From positions 1 to 32,816 of the forward strand of contig JALGVA010000087.1 of NCBI GenBank assembly GCA_029820295.1: 32,816 bases of DNA, in the 5' to 3' direction. Below are positions 16,661-25,500 of this stretch, piece by piece (the stretch's first letter is position 1; every line of letters starts with the position of its first letter). The notes under the pieces are model-generated. The model was not told where the DNA came from. It made no database searches and worked only from the letters and a program-made list of their open reading frames with translations. This stretch comes from Candidatus Zipacnadia bacterium. Lineage in GTDB: Bacteria; Armatimonadota; Zipacnadia; Zipacnadales; UBA5352. The position numbers were made by a program, and so were the translations under genes.

Positions 16661-17569
16661 ATGGACGGCTCAGCGCTCAAGGTGCTGGTGATCGGCGGCA
16701 GCGGGTTCGTCAGCGGGACGCTCGCGCGCGTGGCGCGCGATGCCGGGCATGAGGTGTGGGTGGTGACGCGCGGGCAGCGGCCGGTCCCCGAGGGCGTGAC
16801 CGCGCTCACCGCCGACCGCAAGGACCGCCAGGCCTTCGCCGCCGCAGTCGCCGGCGCGGGAGTCGAGTGGGACCTGGCGGTCGACTGCATCGGCTACCAG
16901 GCTGAGGACGCGGTGCAGGACGTCGAGGTGCTGTCTCCGCGCGTCGGGCACCTGGTGTTCATCTCGACCGACTTCGTCTTCGACCCCGCGCGCCGGGCGT
17001 TCCCGCAGCCCTTCGGCAACCCGCACTTCCTGGCCGAAGGCTACGGCGGCGGCAAGCGCGCATGCGAGGAGGTGCTGTCGGCGGCCGACACCGGCGACAT
17101 GCGTTGGACGGTCTTCCGCCCGTGCCACATCTACGGGCCGGGCTCGCAGCTCGGCTGCCTGCCCGAGCATGGGCGCGACCCGGAGTTGATCGCGCGCATG
17201 CGCGCGGGCGAGCCGCTGCGGCTGGTCGGCGGCGGGCACTTTCTGCAGCAGCCCATCTTCGTGCGCGACCTCGCAGAGCTGGCGCTGAGCGCCCACGGCT
17301 GCGACCTCGCGCACCGCGGGATCTACTGCTCGGCCGGGCCGGACATCATCGAGTCGCGCCGCTACTACGAGATCATCGCCGAGGTGCTCGGGGTCGAGGC
17401 GCGCATCGAGGAGGTGTCGGTGGCGCAGGCGCGGATCGACCATCCCGAGTGGGCCTCGTTCCTGTGCCACCGCATCTACGACGTCACGCCGCTGCGGCTC
17501 GCCGGGCTGCAGGTGCCCAACACCCCGATCGCGGCCGGGCTGCGCGAGCATGTGAGGAGCCTGCTGTGA
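16661..17569 (+). CDS. NAD(P)-dependent epimerase/dehydratase-like oxidoreductase (SDR)
   Basis: This 302-residue protein has a GGSGFVSG dinucleotide motif at its N-terminus and an SDR-type Tyr128-Gly-Gly-Gly-Lys132 pair, with STDFVFDP ahead of it where the catalytic Ser/Thr is expected. VFRPCHIYGPG is the usual substrate-loop signature. The group includes atypical sugar epimerases and CSP41-like proteins. There is no signal peptide, so it should act on a free or nucleotide-bound sugar in the cytoplasm. GGAAGGAG (16647-16654) precedes the ATG at 16661; the frame is open upstream but has no coding character. It is the first gene of the catabolic operon and overlaps the lyase start as TGATG. 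Confidence 0.85.
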   Translation: MDGSALKVLVIGGSGFVSGTLARVARDAGHEVWVVTRGQRPVPEGVTALTADRKDRQAFAAAVAGAGVEWDLAVDCIGYQAEDAVQDVEVLSPRVGHLVFISTDFVFDPARRAFPQPFGNPHFLAEGYGGGKRACEEVLSAADTGDMRWTVFRPCHIYGPGSQLGCLPEHGRDPELIARMRAGEPLRLVGGGHFLQQPIFVRDLAELALSAHGCDLAHRGIYCSAGPDIIESRRYYEIIAEVLGVEARIEEVSVAQARIDHPEWASFLCHRIYDVTPLRLAGLQVPNTPIAAGLREHVRSLL

Positions 17570-20463
17570 TGCATATGGAGCGGACCGTGCTGGCGGTGGC
17601 GATCACTCTCGCGGCCGGGAGGATCGGGTTCGCGCAGGGCGAGCCGATCCCGCCGTTCGCGTCGCCGGAGTACATCGAGATGTTCATCCAGGAGGAGACT
17701 CCGTACACGCACGTGTGCCGGTGCGCCCGTCCGGACTGCCCCGGCTTCAGCAACCCCGGCTTCCTCGTGTGGAGCCGCGAGCGGCCCAACGAGATTCAGT
17801 GCAAGGGCTGCGGGACCTGGTACCCGAATGAGGAATTCCCGGAGGACCACTTCATCGAGGTGGACGGTCGGCGCTACCCCTATCATGAGGACGTCCAGGG
17901 GCGGCCGCTGTTCTTCTCGGGGAACGTGCGCTATGCCAAGCTCATGCGCGCGCTCTACGACGCCCGCTACGCCGCCCGTGACTACGCCGAGACCGGGGAC
18001 CCCGAGCGCGGCCGGCAGGCGCGCGACATCCTGTTGGCCATCGCGCGCGTCTACCCCGGGTTCTTCTACGCGCGCACGCCGACCTTCGCCCCGGGCCTGC
18101 CGGTCATTCCCGATGTGCCCGGCAACGCCGGGGCGGGCCGGCTCAAGCAGTACTTCGGCGACTACGGCATGCCCAGCTTCTTCTGCGAGATATGGGAGCC
18201 GCTCGCCGACTCCGATCTGGTCACCGAGGAGCAGCGCGCACAGGTCCGCGCGCTCATCGAGGACTGCGTCGGCACGTGCGTCTTCCCGTACTTCAAGCTC
18301 TACCGCGCCACCGGCAACACCGCCGGGCAGATGCTTACCGACTTCGTGCGCGCCGGCACCACCTTCCCCGAGCTGACCATCCACGATCTCGTGCACGAGC
18401 ACCACTTCGGCGAGGAGCGCATCCTGCGGGGGCCCGACCTGGTGCACGAGGCGATGGAGGGTTCCTACGGCCTGACGAACCTGTTCGCCAACGGCTTCTA
18501 CTCCGACGGCTTCTGGCACGAGGGGTCACTGTCGTACCAGCACATGGTGCTGGTGGGCATACTGCCGGCGCTGCGCATGTTGCGAGGGTACTCGGACCCG
18601 GCAGACTACGTGCCCGCCGACGCCGCGTGGCGGCGCGTCGAGGGCTACGACCCGCTGCAGCGCGAGCGCATCGGGCGGGCGCTGGTGAGCCTGCCGCTGC
18701 TCGCCTTCCCGGACGGGACGGCCCTGACGCTGGGTGACAGCCACAAGGGAGGCGAGGTCATGCCCGGCTGGGAGGAGGCGCTGGGCGAGCTCGCGCCTGA
18801 GGAGGGGCTCTCGGTGCCGAGCGAGAGCGCCTTCCACGATGGCATCGGCGTGAGCGCGCTCCGCTGCGGTGAAGGCACAGACGCGGCGGCGGCCTTCCTG
18901 ACCTACGGCCCGCGCGGCGGCGGGCACTCGCACTACGACCAACTCAACCTGACGTATTACGCCCTCGGGCACGAGCTGGCGACCGACATCGGCTACCCCG
19001 ACTCGACCGACCCGCTGCGCGGGCGCTGGTGGAACCGCAGCGCCGCGCACAACACCGTGGTGGTCGACGGGCGCAATCAGGCGCAGTCGATGGGGCGGCT
19101 GGATCTCTACGCCACGGCGGGGCACTTTCGCGTCGCGCAAGCCTCCTGCGGCAACGCATATCCTGAGCTGGAGGACTACCGGCGCACGGTGGTGCTGGTC
19201 GGCGACGCAGGCGACCCGGACGCGCCGCGCTACGTGGTCGATGTCTTCCACGTGATCGGCGGGAGCACGCATGACTGGGCCTTCCACGGCCAGTCCGAGC
19301 CGGAGCTGCCTGAGGCGCAGTTCGCCGCTGAGGGCATCGAGGCGGCCGACGCGGGCGTCGGCAGTCTGCTTGAGCTGACTCCCGGCGCCGAGCCCGACGT
19401 GATGGGCTATGACTGCGTCACCGACCTGCGCCGCGCGACCGCCGCGGGGCCGTGGTCGGCGCGCTGGATCACGCCGCCCGAGGAGGGCCTGGAGCTGCGC
19501 CTGCTGGCGTTGCCTGAGGCGAGCGAGGAGGTGTTCATCGGCTCCGCGCCCGGGCATCGCCTGCCGCCGAAGGAGGACGTGGACATCGGCAGGCGCATGA
19601 TCTGGCTGTGCCGGCGGCATGAGGGGGAGGCGCCGCTGAGCAGCGTCTTCGCCAGCGTGATCGAGGCCCTGCCGACCGGGTCGACGGACGATGTGAGCGC
19701 GCGGCGGCTGGCGGTGACCGCGCCGCTGGAGTGCGGCGCGGTCGCGATCGAGGTCACGCACGCCCGCGGCCGTGACGTGTTGGTGATCGCGCGTACGGCC
19801 GGCGCCATCGGTGTCGCCGAGGCGGGCCTGCGCATGGACGGGCGTGTCGGCCTCGTCTCCCTCGACGGCGAGGGCGCGGTCACCGGGGCACTGCTGCTGG
19901 ACGGGACGGTGTTGAGCGTCGGCGACCTCACGCTGACCGCCGGGGGGCCGTCACCGACCGGCGAGATCGTCGCGCTGCCCGAGGGCATTACCGACGCGCC
20001 GCTGGTGATCGACGTGGACCTGCCGCCGGCGCCCGACAGCGCCGGGCGCATGGTGACGCTGGCGCACGCGAATCACACGGGCAGCGCGTGGACGATCGCG
20101 CGCGCCGAGCCGCTTGCGGGAGGCGGCACGCGCCTGACGCTGGATCGCTCGGCGTCCGAGGGGATAGGGCGGGTCGGCCGGCTGAGCGAGGACCGGACGG
20201 TGCTCTTCGCCAACGCGGGCTTCCGCCGGCTTGAGGAGGGCCTGAGCGCGCTCTACTACGACGGACCGTGGCTGGGCGTGGGGGAGAGGCGCGTGCCGGT
20301 GCGCGGTGTCGCGCAGCACGGGCGCAATGAGCCGTGGCTGTACGAGGCGACGCTGGCCGAGCCGCTGAGCGCGAGCGACGGGCCCGAGGGCGCGGCCTTC
20401 ACGATCAGCCGCGTGGCGGTCGGCGATCGGGTGGTCGTGCCCAACGTGGTGGCGTGGCCGTGA
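17569..20463 (+). CDS. Secreted heparinase II/III-like polysaccharide lyase with N-terminal Cys cluster
   Basis: This 964-residue protein has a short signal peptide (cut probably after GFAQ). An all-helical toroid region follows, with FWHEGSLSYQ (Tyr323), then a beta-sandwich region with GGGHSHYDQLNL (His453, His455, Asp457) and AAHNTVVVDGRNQ (His494). These match the Tyr/His catalytic and metal-site motifs of heparinase II/III, alginate and chondroitin-type lyases (PL12/15/17/21 and relatives). Such enzymes cleave uronic-acid polysaccharides by beta-elimination outside the cytoplasm. Before the toroid, Cys50, Cys52 and Cys57 with Cys78-x2-Cys81 suggest a small metal-binding or disulphide knot. 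The length exceeds simple lyases, with a C-terminal beta region of about 350 residues. The substrate is unknown. The start overlaps the preceding stop (TGATG). Confidence 0.85.
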   Translation: MHMERTVLAVAITLAAGRIGFAQGEPIPPFASPEYIEMFIQEETPYTHVCRCARPDCPGFSNPGFLVWSRERPNEIQCKGCGTWYPNEEFPEDHFIEVDGRRYPYHEDVQGRPLFFSGNVRYAKLMRALYDARYAARDYAETGDPERGRQARDILLAIARVYPGFFYARTPTFAPGLPVIPDVPGNAGAGRLKQYFGDYGMPSFFCEIWEPLADSDLVTEEQRAQVRALIEDCVGTCVFPYFKLYRATGNTAGQMLTDFVRAGTTFPELTIHDLVHEHHFGEERILRGPDLVHEAMEGSYGLTNLFANGFYSDGFWHEGSLSYQHMVLVGILPALRMLRGYSDPADYVPADAAWRRVEGYDPLQRERIGRALVSLPLLAFPDGTALTLGDSHKGGEVMPGWEEALGELAPEEGLSVPSESAFHDGIGVSALRCGEGTDAAAAFLTYGPRGGGHSHYDQLNLTYYALGHELATDIGYPDSTDPLRGRWWNRSAAHNTVVVDGRNQAQSMGRLDLYATAGHFRVAQASCGNAYPELEDYRRTVVLVGDAGDPDAPRYVVDVFHVIGGSTHDWAFHGQSEPELPEAQFAAEGIEAADAGVGSLLELTPGAEPDVMGYDCVTDLRRATAAGPWSARWITPPEEGLELRLLALPEASEEVFIGSAPGHRLPPKEDVDIGRRMIWLCRRHEGEAPLSSVFASVIEALPTGSTDDVSARRLAVTAPLECGAVAIEVTHARGRDVLVIARTAGAIGVAEAGLRMDGRVGLVSLDGEGAVTGALLLDGTVLSVGDLTLTAGGPSPTGEIVALPEGITDAPLVIDVDLPPAPDSAGRMVTLAHANHTGSAWTIARAEPLAGGGTRLTLDRSASEGIGRVGRLSEDRTVLFANAGFRRLEEGLSALYYDGPWLGVGERRVPVRGVAQHGRNEPWLYEATLAEPLSASDGPEGAAFTISRVAVGDRVVVPNVVAWP

Positions 20464-20498
20464 GTCGCGGGCGTATGAACCAAAGCGGAGGTGCGTTC

Positions 20499-21494
20499 AT
20501 GGACAGGCTGCGCACAGGCGTGATCGGGGTGGGGAAGATGGCCGAGATCCGGCACCTGCCGATCCTCGCCGAGCTGCCGCAGGTGGAGCTGGTCGCGTTC
20601 TGCGACACCAGTGAGGAGAACCTGGCCGTGCGCGGTGACGACTACGGCGTCGCGGCACGTTACGCCGACCATCACGAGATGTTCGACGCCGAGACGCTGG
20701 ACGCGGTGTGCATCTTCATCCCGCCCTACGCGCACACCGACGCCGAGATCATCGCCGCCGGGCGCGGCATCCACGTCTTCGTGGAGAAGCCGCCGACGCT
20801 GAGCATGGAGCAGGCGCGCGAGATCAACACGGCCATCGCCGAGGCGGGCATCATCAGCCAGGTCGGCTTTAACAGCCGCTACCGGCTTTCGGCCGAAGTG
20901 GCGCGCGAGCGGCTGGCCGGGCGCATCGTCACCCAGGCGCTGGTGCACCGCCTGCACGGCTCCGGGGCGCTGGCGTGGTGGTGGAAGATCGAGCGCTTCT
21001 CCGGCGGGCCCTTCGTCGAGAACACCATCCACTACGTGGACCTGCTGCGCTGGCTGGCCGGTGAGTTCGCCGGGGTGTCCGCGCGTGTGGTCGACCGCCC
21101 CGATCCGAGCGAGGAGCTGGACATCCCGCTGAGCATCTCGGCGACCTTCGCGCTGGAAGCCGGCGGACTTGCCAACGTGACCACCTGCGCGGCACTCGAG
21201 CGCGCCGGGCACGCGCAGTTCCTCGTGGTGGCCGACGGCTCGCTCTACGACCTGAGCGACAGCAGCCTGACCATCGACCGCGCGCGCGTCGCCGACGACG
21301 GCGAGCGCCGCAACTGCTACGAGGCGCAGTTCGCGGCCTTCTTCGATGCGATCATCTCGGGCGATCAGTCGCTCACGCGCTCGCCCTACGACGACGGCGC
21401 GCGCTCGCTTGCGGCGGTGCTGGCGGCGGTGCACTCCGCGCGCAACGACGGGGCATGGGTGGACCTGCGCGACGCGGCCTGGGCGGTTGATTGA
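20499..21494 (+). CDS. Gfo/Idh/MocA-family oxidoreductase
   Basis: This 331-residue protein has the N-terminal Rossmann motif GVIGVGKMAEIRHLP, the family-defining Glu96-Lys97-Pro98 (VEKPPTLS) whose Lys contacts substrate, and ENTIHYVDLLRWL with His178 at the usual catalytic position. These cytoplasmic enzymes oxidise or reduce sugars and inositols with NAD(P), sometimes as part of retro-aldol or epimerisation routes. GGAGGTG (20487-20493) fixes the ATG at 20499; an in-frame ATG at 20475 has no such site. It lies 35 bases after the lyase and just before an aldo/keto reductase, so it probably handles a monomer released by the secreted enzymes. Confidence 0.92.
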   Translation: MDRLRTGVIGVGKMAEIRHLPILAELPQVELVAFCDTSEENLAVRGDDYGVAARYADHHEMFDAETLDAVCIFIPPYAHTDAEIIAAGRGIHVFVEKPPTLSMEQAREINTAIAEAGIISQVGFNSRYRLSAEVARERLAGRIVTQALVHRLHGSGALAWWWKIERFSGGPFVENTIHYVDLLRWLAGEFAGVSARVVDRPDPSEELDIPLSISATFALEAGGLANVTTCAALERAGHAQFLVVADGSLYDLSDSSLTIDRARVADDGERRNCYEAQFAAFFDAIISGDQSLTRSPYDDGARSLAAVLAAVHSARNDGAWVDLRDAAWAVD

Positions 21495-21498
21495 GCGC

Positions 21499-22431
21499 AT
21501 GGACTTCCGCGATCTGGGCAGACGGCGGCTGGGGCGCACGGAGATGCCGGTCAGCCCGATCGGGCTGGGCGGCGCGCATCTCGGGCGCGTCGAGGGCGAG
21601 CGCTTCGACGAGCGCCAGGCGGTCGCGACCGTGCACCGTGCGCTCGAGCTGGGCGTGAACCTGATCGACACCTCACCGATGTACGGGCCCAGCGAGCGCT
21701 TCATCGGCGTGGCCCTGCGCGAGTGGCAGGCCGCCGGCGGGCGGCGCGAGGACCTGGTCATCTCCAGCAAGAGCGGCTTCGTCGAGCGCGGAGTGATGGA
21801 CTACTCGGCCGAGTGGACGCGGCGCTCCATCCAGCGCAGCCTGGCGCGCCTGGGCACCGACTACCTCGACGTGGCGCTGGTGCATGACCCGAGCGACCTC
21901 GACCCGGTGACCGCGCCGGGCGGGGCGCTCGAGGCGCTCGAAGAGATGAATGCCACCGGCACGATCCGCGCCATCGGCCTTGGTGTGCGCAACCAGCCCC
22001 TCCACCTGCGCGCCGTGCGCAGCGGGCACTTCGACGTCTCGCTCACGCACTGCGACTTCAACCTCATCGACCGGAGCGCGGCGGAGGAGCTGCTCCCCGC
22101 CGCCGTCGAGCATGACGTGGGCGTACTCAACGGTGCGGCGGTGATGCTGGGTCTGCTGTCCGGCGACGATCCGCGCGCGGCCGCGCCGGGGCTTGGGGGC
22201 TTCGCCTCCCCCCAGCGCATGGCACGCGCCGTCGCGTTCTGGGAGTGGGCGCAGGAACGGGGCGTCAGCCTCCTCGCCGTGAACCTGCAGTTCTGCCTGC
22301 GCGAGCGGCGCATCGCTTCGACGCTCGTCGGCGCGCGCAACCCCACCGAGATCGACGCGGACATCGCCGCGGTGACGGCCGAGCTGCCCGCGGATACATG
22401 GGACGACCTGCGCGCGGTCGGCGCAGGCTGA
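21499..22431 (+). CDS. Aldo/keto reductase
   Basis: This 310-residue AKR keeps the full catalytic tetrad: Asp57 and Tyr62 in IDTSPMYG, Lys91 in ISSKSG, and His129 in LVHDPSD. The C-terminal LVGARNPTEID region is the nucleotide-binding loop. Relatives include L-fucose, D-threo-aldose and L-galactose dehydrogenases, which oxidise sugars to lactones, as well as reductases of sugar aldehydes. The start lies four bases after the upstream stop, so translation is probably coupled to the Gfo/Idh/MocA gene. Together the two can interconvert hydroxyl and keto groups of a released sugar. The direction of the reaction is not visible. Confidence 0.92.
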   Translation: MDFRDLGRRRLGRTEMPVSPIGLGGAHLGRVEGERFDERQAVATVHRALELGVNLIDTSPMYGPSERFIGVALREWQAAGGRREDLVISSKSGFVERGVMDYSAEWTRRSIQRSLARLGTDYLDVALVHDPSDLDPVTAPGGALEALEEMNATGTIRAIGLGVRNQPLHLRAVRSGHFDVSLTHCDFNLIDRSAAEELLPAAVEHDVGVLNGAAVMLGLLSGDDPRAAAPGLGGFASPQRMARAVAFWEWAQERGVSLLAVNLQFCLRERRIASTLVGARNPTEIDADIAAVTAELPADTWDDLRAVGAG

Positions 22432-22462
22432 CGGCAACGGGGGCGGCAACGGCAGCCGAGGG

Positions 22463-22487
22463 AGGGCTTCTTCCTGGAAGAAGCCCT
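22463..22487 (+). terminator. Perfect 10-bp hairpin, possible terminator or processing site
   Basis: AGGGCTTCTT and its exact complement AAGAAGCCCT flank a five-base loop, CCTGG, 31 bases after the aldo/keto reductase stop. No U-run follows, so it may be an intrinsic terminator of the GC-rich type, a transcript-stabilising end or an attenuator before the large LamG gene. Confidence 0.5.
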
Positions 22488-22528
22488 GCGCCCGCGGGCG
22501 CTGGGAGGTCGCGGCCGGGCGCCGGCCG
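22488..22528 (+). repeat. Two further GC palindromes (22488-22501 and 22512-22528)
   Basis: GCGCCCGCGGGCGC is a perfect 14-base palindrome directly behind the first hairpin. CGGCCGG-GCG-CCGGCCG then forms a 7-bp stem with a three-base loop. Along with the preceding hairpin, nearly the whole 124-base gap is palindromic. The elements could act as a mobile repeat (REP-like) or a structured leader. Confidence 0.45.
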
Positions 22529-22573
22529 AAGGGGGCGGGCGCCGGCGGAGCGACCTTGGAGGAGGCCGAGCTG

Positions 22574-25500
22574 ATGGTGCGAGTGAGGATGCTGCCCGGA
22601 ACGATGGCCATGATCCTGGCCGCGCTGGTCGTGCTGGCAGGGGCGTGCATGGCGCAGGACGGACCGGTGAGCTGGTGGCGCTTCGACGAGGGTAGCGGCT
22701 CGCTGGCCGAGGACAGCTCGGGCAACGCCAACGACGCGGACGTGTGGGGCGCGAAGTGGGCGCGCGGGCCGTTCGGCACCGCCCTGCACTTCACCGGCGA
22801 TGACACCTGGGTGTCGGCGCTGGGGGTGCCCGGCATCGACGGTTCCGATCAGCTCACGGTCTCCGCGTGGGTCTACTGGGAGGGCACCTCGCGCTACCCT
22901 AACATCGTCACCGGCGGGCGGTGGAGCCCCGGCGGATTTCTGATCTTCGTGTCCGACCGCGCCTGCCGCTTCCGCATGGGGCGCCCCGGCGCCGCCGCCT
23001 CCGATCCGGACTCGGGCTGGACCGAGGGCGGGGCGGAGCTGGTGCCGCAGATCGAATTCGGGCGCTGGTATCACCTCGCCGCGACCCTCGACCGTCCGAC
23101 CATCACCACCTACGTCGATGGCCGCCAGGTCGGCTCCGCGACCTGGGACTACCCCGTAGGCTACTCGGGAGAGCTGCTCATCGGCCGCTGGGGGAGCATC
23201 GCACAGTGTCACCAGGGCCTGATCGACGATGTGCGTATCTACGCGCGCGCGCTGACTGCGGACGAGATTGCGCAGATGTACCAGTCCACCTCGGAGGGGC
23301 GTATCGCCGCCGGGGGCGACGTCGCGCCCTACGAGATCATCCCCGAGCAAGAGCAGGTGGGCCCCGCCATGGCGACCTTTGGGACGCGCGATTTCGAGAT
23401 GTCGCTCAACGAGGCCGGACGCGTGACGTCGCTGATCGACCGGCGCAGCGGTCGCGAGCTGCTGGCCCGGCCGACGCCCATCGCGAGGGCGCGCGTCGGC
23501 GACCAGGTGATACGTCGGCTGCGCTGCTCGTACGAGGACGGGCGGCTGAGCCTGAACTTCGGCAACGACCAGGCGCGCGCGGTCATCGCGGTGCGCGACA
23601 TGGGGAGCTGGCTGGACTTCGAGGTGCTCGAGGCCGAGGGCGGGATCGACCAGCTCGTGCTGCTGCAGCTCGACATCAAGCCGATGTCGCTGAGCAGCCC
23701 CATGTCCGGCCACATGACCGATGGTGAGGTCGGCGTGTGCCTGCGCGCGCTCAACATCGACACGCGCGTGTCCCTGGGCGGCAGGCCGCCGCGGATGAGC
23801 GCGATCGGCGAGGCGGAGCATGGCATCGTGGGAGCGCGGGCGGGGCTGATCGCGGGGCCTGAGGAGAGGATGATCTCCGCGCTGCGCGAGATGCTGCAGG
23901 CCGCGGGCTGCCCGACGACGCCGCTGGGCGGGCCGTGGGCGCGCGACGCCGAGGAGAACCTGGGCTCATATCTGTTCGCCAACGTCTCGGAGGAGAACGT
24001 TGACGACTGGATCGCGCTGGCGAAGCGCGGCGGCTTTGCCGTCGTGCACTTCAGCTCGTGGTGGCAGTCGCTCGGGCACTACGAGCCGCGCGCGAAGCTC
24101 TTCCCGAACGGGATGGCGGGGCTGAAGGAGTGCGTGCGGCGGGTGCACGAGGCCGGGCTGAAGGCGGGAATGCACACGCTGACGGGCTGCATCTCGACCA
24201 ACGACCCGTGGGTGACGCCGGTGCCGGACCCGCGGCTGGCGGCGGATGCGGTGTACACGCTGGCGCGGCCCATGGACGAGACCTCCGACGCCATCTACAC
24301 CGTCGAGCCGCCCGGCAGGCACGACACCATCTGGAGCTACGCGGGCTCGGGCAACGTCATCCGCATCGGTGAGGAGCTGATCCATTACGCGGCCATCTCG
24401 CGCGAGGAGCCCTTCGGCTTCCTGCAGTGCACGCGCGGGGCCTTCGGCACGACGGTCTCGGCGCACCCCGAAGGCGCGCAGGCCGACCATCTGCGGCAGC
24501 GCTACCTGGCGTTCTACCCGGACGAGAACTCGACGCTGGTGGGCGAGCTGGCCGACCAGATCGCGCGCGTCTACAACGAGTGCGGCTTCGATCAGATCTA
24601 CCAGGACGGCTCGGAGGGCATGGGCGGCTGGCACCGTATGGCGGTGATGCGCACCGCGATCGTCGAACGCCTGGAGCGTCCGCCGATCGTGGAGGCCTCG
24701 GCGTGGGGGCACTGGGGCTGGAACTTCCACTCGCGCGTGGGCGCCTGGGACCACTCCAAGTGGGGCTTTCGCATGTCGATGGACGCGCACTGTGCGGCGC
24801 TGCCCTACTACCGCGAGGCGTCGCTGCTGCAGTCGCAGCTTGGCTGGTGGGCGGTCAACGGCCCGGGGCCCATGTGGCGCGCGGAGATGCCCGAGGAGAT
24901 GGAGTACTTCTGCGCCAAGGTGCTGGCCAACGAGTCGCCCATGTCACTGCAGGGCGTGGGGCAGCCGGGCAGTCCGGCCAACCGGCGCATGTCCGAGTAT
25001 CTGACCATGACCGGCCGGTACGAGCGCCTGCGGCTGGCGCACTACTTCGACGAGCGTGTGCTGCGCCGGGTGCGCCGGCCCGGCGAGGACTACCACCTGC
25101 GCCAGGCCGCGGATGGCGAGTGGGAGTTCGTGCCGCGACAGTACGTCTCGCACACCGTCACCGGCCTCGATGACGGGAGCGAGCGGTGGCTGGTGGTGAA
25201 CCCGCATGACGACCAGCCGCCGGGGCTGCGCGTCACCGCCCTGTTCGGCGTGGAGCCCTACGACAGCGAGCGGGCCGTGGTCCTGGCCGACGCCGGCGAC
25301 GTCGAGGCCTTCGCCTCCGGCGGCGCCGCCCGTGATGTGACCCATGCGCTGCAGGCGGCGGGCGAGACGACGCCGCTCGGCGAGCCGGCCATGGCGTTCT
25401 CGGCCACGAACGACGGCGCGGAGCGCTCCGGGGCGTGGGCGCGCATGACCCGGCGCTTCGACCCGCACTTCGACATGGGCCCATGTGAGGCGCTGGGTGT

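Noticed and set aside
17062-17568. 169-codon N-terminal extension of the heparinase-like protein
   Set aside because: Overlaps the SDR gene in another frame with arginine-rich translation and would bury the signal peptide.
20256-21770. 504-codon minus-strand open frame opposite the Gfo/Idh/MocA gene
   Set aside because: Antisense to a gene with complete catalytic motifs; no domain of its own.
22574-22660. Lipoprotein signal in the LamG protein (LAGAC)
   Set aside because: The residue three before Cys is Ala where a lipobox normally has Leu; cleavage by signal peptidase I near CMA is as likely.
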